A DNA stretch of 25,749 nucleotides from DATJUF01 sp035524095 (GTDB lineage: Bacteria; Desulfobacterota; Binatia; Binatales; Binataceae): assembly GCA_035524095.1 (NCBI GenBank), contig DATKPK010000274.1, positions 1 through 25,749 on the forward strand, read 5' to 3'. Shown here in pieces: positions 1-5,877 of this stretch. The notes under the pieces are model-generated. The model was given only the letters and a program-made list of their open reading frames with translations. It had not been told where the DNA came from and did not search any database. The position numbers and the translations under genes are program-made. Within the stretch, counting starts at the first letter, position 1, and the number at the start of each line of letters is the position of its first letter.

Positions 1-104
1 ACGCAATGAAGCTTCTTGCCGACCTCCATGAAATCGGCAATACCGACGCCGCAATCGTCGGTCAGGCTATCCCGCCTGGTCAATTCTTTATCGAAGTAGT
101 CTAG
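1..104 (+). CDS. C-terminus of a probable SelD / AIR-synthase-related protein (5' partial)
   Basis: The frame from base 3 is open to TAG at 102-104 and gives 33 residues ending in AAIVGQAIPPGQFFIEVV. The pattern (helix, then aaIIG-x-v, then a short basic or acidic end strand) resembles the C-terminus of selenophosphate synthetase (SelD) and other PurM/AIR-synthase-fold proteins, where the last helix is followed by an A-A-x-I-G strand. Only the tail is present, so no catalytic residue can be checked. If it is SelD, the organism makes selenophosphate for selenocysteine or selenouridine. An unrelated protein cannot be excluded. Confidence 0.35.
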   Translation, partial: AMKLLADLHEIGNTDAAIVGQAIPPGQFFIEVV

Positions 105-178
105 GCTAGAAATTGACTAAATAAGCCGAAGATTTTTTCGAACAGTGGTTTGGATGATAGAAAAAGACCGCTGCAAGG

Positions 179-198
179 GATGTTTCACGTGAAACATC
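179..198. promoter_or_regulatory. parS: parS centromere site (ParB-binding palindrome)
   Basis: GATGTTTCACGTGAAACATC is a perfect 20-bp palindrome. Its inner 16 bp (181-196, TGTTTCACGTGAAACA) match the widely conserved chromosomal parS consensus that ParB recognises to nucleate the segregation complex. It lies in the 110-bp gap between the SelD-like stop and the Ku stop, outside genes. Chromosomal parS sites normally cluster around oriC, so this suggests, but does not prove, that the window is in the origin-proximal part of a chromosome. No parA or parB is present here, and I found no second copy in the window. Confidence 0.85.
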
Positions 199-214
199 GA
201 TGTCATTTTTGCAG

Positions 215-1117
215 TTATTTCTTGCTGGCGGTGCGCCGGCGACCGGTCGCGGGAGGAGCCGCTCGCCGAGCCTTTGGACGGGCATTCATCGCGATTTTTT
301 CTTCCTCCTCCGGCGTCTCTTCTTCAACGGCCTTGGAACCCGCCCCACGTTTTTCCAATGAGGCCTTCAACGCCGCCATCAAATCGATCACTTGGCCGCG
401 TTTCGGTTCGCTCGGAGCCTCGGTTACTTCTTGGCCTTCAATTTTCTTATATGCAGCCTCATTCACACGCTCGCGATAATTGTCGTGATACTGCGCGGGG
501 TCGAACTTCTTCTGCGTCAGCTCGTCGATCAGCTTCTTTGCCAGAGTTAGTTCGGTCTCTTTGACCGGCTCATTTACTGCGCGGTCAAACTCGTCAACCG
601 CCTTGACCTCATCGGCGTAGAAGAGCGTATGCAGAATCAGCCCCTTAGCGTACGGCCGAATCAGCACCAGATGCTCCTTGCCGCGCATGGTGTAGCGTCC
701 CAGCGCCACGCGCTTGCTCGATTCCATCGCGTCAGTCAGTAGCCGATAGGCCTTGGCCGACCCTGTATCAGTCGCGAGATAGTATGATTCCTCGAAATAG
801 ACCGGATCTACCTCGCTCAGCGGCACGAATTCGGTGATTTCGATGGAATGGTCGCCGTGAGCCTCCAGCGCCTTCAGTTCGTCATCACTAAATGTGACGT
901 AACGCCCTTTCTCGACTTCATAACCGCGCACCAGTTCGCTGCGCTCGATAATCGCGTCCTCGACCGGACAGTAAATCTTTTGCTGGATGCGGCTTAGGTC
1001 CTTCGCGTGCAGAAGATTAAAGCTGACGGATTTGGACCGGGTCGCGGAGAACAGCTTGACCGGGATCGATACCAGCCCGAAGGAGATATTGCCGTTGCCA
1101 ATAGGCCTTGATGCCAT
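215..1117 (-). CDS. ku: Non-homologous end-joining protein Ku
   Basis: 300-aa bacterial Ku. It binds DNA double-strand ends as a ring-shaped homodimer and recruits LigD. The N-terminus MASRPIGNGNISFGLVSIPV is the family signature. The Ku core spans about residues 10-190, followed by the minimal C-terminal segment (about 190-250, with V-I-D-L-M-A-A-L-K-A-S-L) known in the family for LigD contact. A 45-residue tail follows, first acidic then Lys/Arg-rich, like the basic DNA-bridging tails of many bacterial Ku proteins. A longer open frame starts at 1174, but the ATG at 1117 has GGAGG 10 nt upstream and fits the family start. No ligD is in the window. Confidence 0.95.
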   Translation of the reverse strand: MASRPIGNGNISFGLVSIPVKLFSATRSKSVSFNLLHAKDLSRIQQKIYCPVEDAIIERSELVRGYEVEKGRYVTFSDDELKALEAHGDHSIEITEFVPLSEVDPVYFEESYYLATDTGSAKAYRLLTDAMESSKRVALGRYTMRGKEHLVLIRPYAKGLILHTLFYADEVKAVDEFDRAVNEPVKETELTLAKKLIDELTQKKFDPAQYHDNYRERVNEAAYKKIEGQEVTEAPSEPKRGQVIDLMAALKASLEKRGAGSKAVEEETPEEEEKIAMNARPKARRAAPPATGRRRTASKK

Positions 1118-1127
1118 CCTCAGGATG

Positions 1128-1132
1128 CCTCC
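1128..1132 (-). promoter_or_regulatory. Ribosome binding site deciding the ku start
   Basis: GGAGG on the minus strand lies 10 nt before the ATG at 1117. The alternative start at 1174 would add 19 residues that Ku proteins do not have. Confidence 0.6.
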
Positions 1133-1361
1133 GTTTCCGCGCAGCGCCCGCCCGCAAAACGCAGCATACCTCACTCCTCAGCTCTTCGCACGAAGGAAAT
1201 TCGGACCCGGATCGCTATCCGACGTTCCGGTTGCAGGCTAGGGCTAAGCGGGCGTAGCAATAGGGACCGGCATTTGGACGGAAGGTCGGACCGGCCGCTT
1301 GCCACTGCCATCGGACCCAAGCGGCCCAGCCAACTCGAGTCGTTGATCACTGGCCAGACGC

Positions 1362-1384
1362 TATAAAACGAACTGAATCGATTC
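1362..1384 (+). promoter_or_regulatory. Possible -10 box and palindromic operator before the CMD gene
   Basis: TATAAA at 1362-1367 is followed by the 10-bp palindrome GAATCGATTC at 1375-1384, about where transcription would start, 30 nt before the ATG at 1414. No convincing -35 box is visible, and a 10-bp palindrome can occur by chance, so this is only a candidate. Confidence 0.25.
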
Positions 1385-1413
1385 GACGTAACACTATCGG
1401 AGGTTCACATAAG

Positions 1414-1971
1414 ATGATTATTCACAAACAGCGCGTTCCCTTCTGCGATCTCTCTCAACTCGACGAAAAGGGCCGCGAGATGGCCGACCGTGCTAAAGGT
1501 CCGGATGGCGAAGTCCTCAACATCTTCAAGACCCTGCTTAACCATCCGAAGCTGGTACGCGCGTGGGGCCGCTTCGGCAACTACATTCTTGGCGGCTCGA
1601 CCCTATCGGCGCGCGAACGCGAACTCGCAATTTTAAGGATTGGATGGCTGAACCAAGCGGTCTACGAATGGGAGCAGCACGTGCGGATCGGCAAAGCGGC
1701 CGGAATCACCGACGCGGAGATCGAACGGATTAAGGAGGGACCCAAGGCCGGATGGAACCGTCATGAAGCTGCCATCCTCCAGGCCGCCGATGACCTCTAC
1801 GAGAATTCCGTGGTTTCCGACGAGACCTGGAACACGCTGGCGACGACCTACAATCGGCAGCAGATGATGGACCTGGTCTTTTCCATCGGCCAGTACAATC
1901 TCGTCTCGTGGGCGCTCAACAGCTTCGGCGTGCCGCTCGACCCGTTTCTGCCCGGCGCTCAGAAGAAATAA
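1414..1971 (+). CDS. Carboxymuconolactone decarboxylase (CMD)/AhpD-like family protein
   Basis: 185 aa, almost all alpha-helical. The central stretch L-S-A-R-E-R-E-L-A-I-L-R (64-75), then Y-E-W-E-Q-H (84-89) and A-A-G-I-T, is the CMD fold signature, with His89 at the conserved helix position. Family members are either lactone decarboxylases or AhpD-type peroxidatic thiol proteins. This one has only Cys11 and lacks the AhpD CxxC pair, so thiol peroxidase activity is not expected. It is close to the many 'CMD family' proteins of aromatic and terpenoid degraders whose substrate is unknown. GGAGG sits 10 nt before the ATG. It is a single-gene unit converging on the LLM gene. Confidence 0.85.
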   Translation: MIIHKQRVPFCDLSQLDEKGREMADRAKGPDGEVLNIFKTLLNHPKLVRAWGRFGNYILGGSTLSARERELAILRIGWLNQAVYEWEQHVRIGKAAGITDAEIERIKEGPKAGWNRHEAAILQAADDLYENSVVSDETWNTLATTYNRQQMMDLVFSIGQYNLVSWALNSFGVPLDPFLPGAQKK

Positions 1972-2098
1972 GGGGCGCTATCGAGAGTGCGCGCGTATGG
2001 GCTTCAGTTTATTCGCAAGTCGCTTACCGCAAGCGTCTGCGAATTGAGAAGTCGCGTTGGTGCTGGCTTGAGCGAGCTAAAAGTCGTGACACAATCTC

Positions 2099-2118
2099 CC
2101 TCCGCCATCACGCGGAGG
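2099..2118. terminator. Possible bidirectional hairpin between converging genes
   Basis: CCTCCGC (2099-2105) pairs with GCGGAGG (2112-2118) around a 6-nt loop. It overlaps the stop codon of the minus-strand LLM gene and lies 130 bp after the CMD stop. No clear U-run follows on either strand, so termination is uncertain. Confidence 0.3.
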
Positions 2119-3097
2119 CGAACTCGGGCATGACTTCCTTGACCAAGAGTTCGCCCGCCTCGGCGGAACCTGGGAAGACGATGTAATAGGTAGTACCCAG
2201 TTCCTCGATCCGTGAGCGCAATTCGCGGCGGACTTCGTCTGGCGTGCCGGCGAGCAATACCGGCGAATTGCGCGCCGCCTCGACGTTGGGAAAGCCCATC
2301 GACTTGGCAGTCTGTGCGAGCGCTGCTTCGCTTTCGGCCTTGCTGCGCGACAGCGAGACCATCGAGATGACGCTGAGCTCGACCGACGAAGTTTCGCGGC
2401 CAGCGGCCTTGAGGAAACTGTACAGCATTCGGATGCGCCGCTTCAGTTCACCCTTGTCAAATTTCACGGCGGCGGCAGGGTCCTGAACAAAATCCTTGCC
2501 GTTAACGATCGGCGGAATCATGTTAATGAGTTGGGCTTCGGCCGCCACTAATTCGAGAATCTTTTTGCCCGACCCTCCAATCATGATCGGTGGGTGGGGC
2601 TTCTGCACCGGGCGCGGATTGTTGTAGGCTTTTGCCACAGAAAAATAGCGTCCCTTGTAGGTCGGCTCTTCCTGCGTCCACATTGCTTTGAGCACTTTGA
2701 TCGCATCGCCGAGTTGGTCGATGCGTTCGAGATTATTCAGATACGGATAGCCGTGTGCATCATATTCGGAGCGCTGCCAGCCTGCGCCGAGTCCCATGAT
2801 CAGCCGCCCATTACTCAAGTGATCAAGAGTCGAGGCGATCTTCGCGAGCATCGCCGGCGTGCGGAATGAAATCGCGGTGACGGCGGGTACCAGCCGGACA
2901 TTCCGGGTAATCGCGGCGAGCGCGCTCAAAGTCGAGAAACATTCGAGCTGAGGGGTCTGGGGCGTGCCGAGCGGTGAGAAGAAGTGGTCATTGATCGAAA
3001 TCGAATAGAAGCCGCTGCGATCGGCCCATTCGGCAGCCGCGCGAGCTTTCGGGAAATCGCCGGTGGGCAGGAACAGGCCGAATTTGATTGGATGCAT
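2108..3097 (-). CDS. LLM-class (luciferase-like) F420/FMN-dependent oxidoreductase
   Basis: 329-aa single-domain TIM-barrel protein of the bacterial luciferase-like family. Visible family features are the N-terminal strand IKFGLFLP, the motif N-G-R-L-I-M-G-L-G-A-G-W (about 96-107) followed by Y-D-A-H-G, and K-P-H-P-P-I-M-I-G-G-S-G (about 165-176), which contributes to the flavin phosphate pocket. The pattern is that of the Rv2161c-like, probably F420-dependent group; substrate cannot be told. AAGGA lies shortly before the ATG. It is the last gene of a five-gene minus-strand run and starts 30 bp after the SDR stop. Confidence 0.9.
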   Translation of the reverse strand: MHPIKFGLFLPTGDFPKARAAAEWADRSGFYSISINDHFFSPLGTPQTPQLECFSTLSALAAITRNVRLVPAVTAISFRTPAMLAKIASTLDHLSNGRLIMGLGAGWQRSEYDAHGYPYLNNLERIDQLGDAIKVLKAMWTQEEPTYKGRYFSVAKAYNNPRPVQKPHPPIMIGGSGKKILELVAAEAQLINMIPPIVNGKDFVQDPAAAVKFDKGELKRRIRMLYSFLKAAGRETSSVELSVISMVSLSRSKAESEAALAQTAKSMGFPNVEAARNSPVLLAGTPDEVRRELRSRIEELGTTYYIVFPGSAEAGELLVKEVMPEFASA

Positions 3098-3127
3098 GGG
3101 TTTTCCTTGTTAAGGCCGTTCGATGAC

Positions 3128-3913
3128 TTAGCCGAGCGCGTTGCCGGTGTCGATAGTTTGACCGCCATCGACCACTAAAGCCGCGCCGGTAACGAAACTC
3201 GCGAGGTCGGACGCGAGGTAGAGCACAGCGTTCGCGATATCCTCGGGCCGGCCGAGGCGGCGCAGTGGGATGCGCTTCGCCATCTTCTCACGGACGCCCT
3301 CATGCGCGAGAGCCGCCGCGATCAATGGTGTTTCGATCACGCCGGGGCAAACGCAGTTTGCGCGAATCCCGTAACGCCCATATTCGAGCGCTGCGACGCG
3401 TGTCAGATTGATTAGTCCCGCTTTGACAGCGTTGTAGGCGGAGATTCCTTGATCGGCGAACAGACCCGATATTGACGCCGTATTCACGATCGCGCCGCCG
3501 CCCTGGTCGCGCATAAGTGGAATCGCCTCGCGCATCGCACGGAAGCACGCGGTCAGGCCGATATTCAAAGTGTCGTCCCAACTCGCGTCAGTGGTATCGG
3601 CCATCCGTACGGCCAGTGAGACGCCGCGCGGAAAGGCGAAGGCGTTATTGTGGAGAAAGTCGAGACGGCCGAATCGCTCGCGGGTGAAGCGGATCGTTTC
3701 GCGGATGTCTTCCAGTTTGCTGACGTCCGATTTGATCGCTGCCGCGGCGCCGGCGAAGGCAGAGATTTCTTCGACAACTTTATGAGCGGCGGCTTCGTTG
3801 TAATCCGCTACGACGACGCTGCCACCGGCGCGCGCAAAAGCTATTGCCGTCGCCCGGCCAATCCCTGAACCGCTGCCGGTGACGACCCCGGCCTTACCTT
3901 TGAAATCGATCAT
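3128..3913 (-). CDS. Short-chain dehydrogenase/reductase (SDR)
   Basis: 261-aa classical SDR. The cofactor motif T-G-S-G-S-G-I-G is at 12-19, with D37 after the second strand suggesting NAD(H). The N-N-A segment is at 89-91, and the full catalytic tetrad Asn117, Ser147, Tyr160, Lys164 is present. The C-terminal V-D-G-G motif is also intact. Members oxidise or reduce secondary alcohols or ketones; the substrate is not predictable. It lies 61 bp after NIPSNAP and 30 bp before the LLM gene, so it probably shares their transcript. No strong Shine-Dalgarno is visible before the ATG. Confidence 0.93.
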   Translation of the reverse strand: MIDFKGKAGVVTGSGSGIGRATAIAFARAGGSVVVADYNEAAAHKVVEEISAFAGAAAAIKSDVSKLEDIRETIRFTRERFGRLDFLHNNAFAFPRGVSLAVRMADTTDASWDDTLNIGLTACFRAMREAIPLMRDQGGGAIVNTASISGLFADQGISAYNAVKAGLINLTRVAALEYGRYGIRANCVCPGVIETPLIAAALAHEGVREKMAKRIPLRRLGRPEDIANAVLYLASDLASFVTGAALVVDGGQTIDTGNALG

Positions 3914-3974
3914 TACTAACTTACCGTTGATACTTGCTTAGCTAATAAAAGAATTTGCGCAGCCACTGTGGTAC

Positions 3975-4301
3975 CTAGCGCAGAGGAGAGAACGAGGTCG
4001 GAGCCAGGATCGAATTGGAAAACGAGGAGAGCAGAGGACCGTTTTCTTCGCTTTTGCGCCGCGCCTCGATCCATTCAGGATCGGCCTGAAAGGATGCAAA
4101 TTTCTTATCACGCTCGGCCAGCGATTCCCACTGCAAGATGTAGAGCAAGTCTTGATTGGATTCACCGATTGCGATGGTCCAGTAGCCAATCTGTTTGAAT
4201 CCGTGTTTCTCGAAGAGCCGCACCGTGACCGTCTCGAAGCGTTTCAAGAGGGCGGGCAGCCGGCCGGGCATCGCATGATAAATCCGCAGTTCATGGATCA
4301 T
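3975..4301 (-). CDS. NIPSNAP family protein
   Basis: 108-aa dimeric alpha/beta-barrel (ferredoxin-like) protein. The opening M-I-H-E-L-R-I-Y-H-A-M-P-G-R and the central I-G-Y-W-T-I followed by L-L-Y-I-L-Q-W-E-S-L-A-E-R match the NIPSNAP family, whose members are one such domain of about 100 residues. The biochemical role is poorly known; bacterial copies often sit in catabolic operons. AAGGAG lies 7 nt before the ATG, so the start is secure. It sits between the methyltransferase and SDR genes. Confidence 0.88.
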   Translation of the reverse strand: MIHELRIYHAMPGRLPALLKRFETVTVRLFEKHGFKQIGYWTIAIGESNQDLLYILQWESLAERDKKFASFQADPEWIEARRKSEENGPLLSSFSNSILAPTSFSPLR

Positions 4302-4383
4302 GGTAATTCTCCTTATGATTCCATTCTAAAGGGAATGAGTGTTACTGCTCGAAACTGACTACCGCCCAATAATCGATCAACGC

Positions 4384-5190
4384 TCAAGGCTTGACAGCTA
4401 CGGCGACGATGCGCGTCGATTCACGCGGAATCCCCTCAGGTGTGATGAACTGGGCCAATTCATTGATAATTGCTGCGCGGGCCGGCGCGCGCATCTCATC
4501 GGGCAGATGGCCGAGAAAATTGCCGAACGAACTGGCCTCGACAAATTCGATCGCCGCTTCGGGAGTCGGATAATGCTGAAGCGTGGATCGCAGTTCGAGT
4601 TTACTAATTGCGAAACCAGCATTGTGAAGTAAGGGTTCGAGCTCCGTTTGACCGACGCGATTGATGACGCGTGTCAGTCCGGCCAAATGCTCATTGTAAG
4701 GGGCCCGTCTCAACACCTGCAGCGTCGCCCGGCGAATCGGACCGTCACTTTCGCCGCTCGCGGCGGAAATCCCGAGGCGTCCGCCCATTTTCAATATCCG
4801 AAAGATCTGATGCAACGGCTCTTGCCGTTCACTTAGCCAATGGAATACGGCGTTGAGATAAACGACGTCGAAACTGGCGTCAGTCAACCAACTCAAATCG
4901 TTTGCGTTGCCGACTTTGAAGGCGAGGTTAGCACGTGCGCGCCGCTGCGCGACCTCGACTCGCAATGGGAGTGGGTCGAGGCCCAGGACATTGCCATTTG
5001 AGCCGATCAAATCCGTGGCGTATTCAGCGAGTTGTCCGGTTCCGCAGCCGATATCCAAAACACTTTCACCGGAGACAATTCCCAACTCGGCCAGCAGAGC
5101 CTTGCCCGAACGGAACTGGCGGTCAGCGCTAATTTGATCGTAGCGCTGGGCCAGCTCCGGCGTATCAAGTTTGAGATTAGCGGCCGGCAT
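4384..5190 (-). CDS. Class I SAM-dependent methyltransferase
   Basis: 268 aa. The SAM-binding glycine-rich loop V-L-D-I-G-C-G-T-G-Q is at 44-53. Motif II (G-L-D-P-L) and the post-II segment F-D-V-V-Y-L-N-A-V-F-H-W-L follow in the usual order of Methyltransf_11/25 enzymes. Typical members methylate small molecules such as quinones, phenolics or sterols. The acceptor here is unknown. It lies 50 bp after the DDN gene and 82 bp before NIPSNAP. The ATG lacks an obvious Shine-Dalgarno. Confidence 0.9.
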   Translation of the reverse strand: MPAANLKLDTPELAQRYDQISADRQFRSGKALLAELGIVSGESVLDIGCGTGQLAEYATDLIGSNGNVLGLDPLPLRVEVAQRRARANLAFKVGNANDLSWLTDASFDVVYLNAVFHWLSERQEPLHQIFRILKMGGRLGISAASGESDGPIRRATLQVLRRAPYNEHLAGLTRVINRVGQTELEPLLHNAGFAISKLELRSTLQHYPTPEAAIEFVEASSFGNFLGHLPDEMRAPARAAIINELAQFITPEGIPRESTRIVAVAVKP

Positions 5191-5240
5191 CGCGCTGCGT
5201 CGCTAGATCTAAAATAGTCGCCGATTGATTCGCAAAGGAT

Positions 5241-5660
5241 TCAGTTGATCCGTTCGAGCACGACGACTGGAATCTGGCGTTCGGTCTTTTTCTGGTAATC
5301 GTTGAAGATCGGCATTATCCCGGCCTGCGCGTCGAACAGGCGCTGGCGCTCCGCGCCGCTGGTGACAATGGCGCGCGCTTGGTAGCGATCGTTGCCGACC
5401 TCAACAGTGACGCTCGGATTCTTTTCGAGATTGACGAACCAGGCCGGATGGTGCGGGGAACCGGCGAATGACGCGATCAGCACGATACGATCGCCATCCT
5501 TGGTGTAGGCGAGGGGCTTGACGAAGGATTTGCCGGTTTTGGCGCCGGTAGTGGTCAGCAACATAATCGGCATGCCCTTGAATTGGCCGCCGACCTGGCC
5601 ATTATTGGAACGGAATTCCTCGATAACTTTGCGATTGAATTCATTCATCTGAGCGGACAT
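5241..5660 (-). CDS. DDN-type deazaflavin(F420)-dependent nitroreductase family protein
   Basis: 139 aa, close to the usual length of the F420H2-quinone-reductase (DDN/split-barrel) family. Motifs seen in order are M-L-L-T-T-T-G-A-K-T-G-K (phosphate-binding loop for F420), L-A-Y-T-K-D-G-D-R, then A-S-F-A-G-S-P-H-H-P-A-W-F-V-N-L and N-P-x-V-T-V-E-V. These are the diagnostic DDN sequence blocks. Members reduce quinones or activated nitro compounds with F420H2. GGAGG lies upstream of the ATG. It is the first gene of the run down to 2108, and its presence argues that the host makes F420. Confidence 0.92.
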   Translation of the reverse strand: MSAQMNEFNRKVIEEFRSNNGQVGGQFKGMPIMLLTTTGAKTGKSFVKPLAYTKDGDRIVLIASFAGSPHHPAWFVNLEKNPSVTVEVGNDRYQARAIVTSGAERQRLFDAQAGIMPIFNDYQKKTERQIPVVVLERIN

Positions 5661-5806
5661 TAAGCTTCCTCCGGTGTTCTATCGTTTGTAATAGGGTTAT
5701 CAGATGAGAATGGCGCCCTCGGAAGCCACCTTGTTACGATACGGTCGAATAATCAAGCGCAGCCTTATGAAACAGCTGCTGTCTGGTCGTTCGTCCAAAA
5801 GAAAGA

Positions 5807-5831
5807 GGGCTACCGACTTTATCGATAGCCC
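5807..5831 (-). terminator. Rho-independent terminator of the molybdopterin-subunit gene
   Basis: On the minus strand a 10-bp stem (GGGCTATCGA with TCGGTAGCCC, one G-U pair) closes a 5-nt loop and is followed by TCTTTCTTTT. It lies 46 bp past the stop at 5878 and separates this gene from the DDN-led operon. Confidence 0.75.
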
Positions 5832-5877
5832 GCTGTGTGGCTTGCCGATCAGGATCAGCCGAGATCAGCCCAGGATC

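Noticed and set aside
5844..5877. GATCAG-type short repeats just after the molybdopterin-subunit stop.
   Set aside because: Imperfect and very short; the better explanation of the region is the terminator at 5807-5831.
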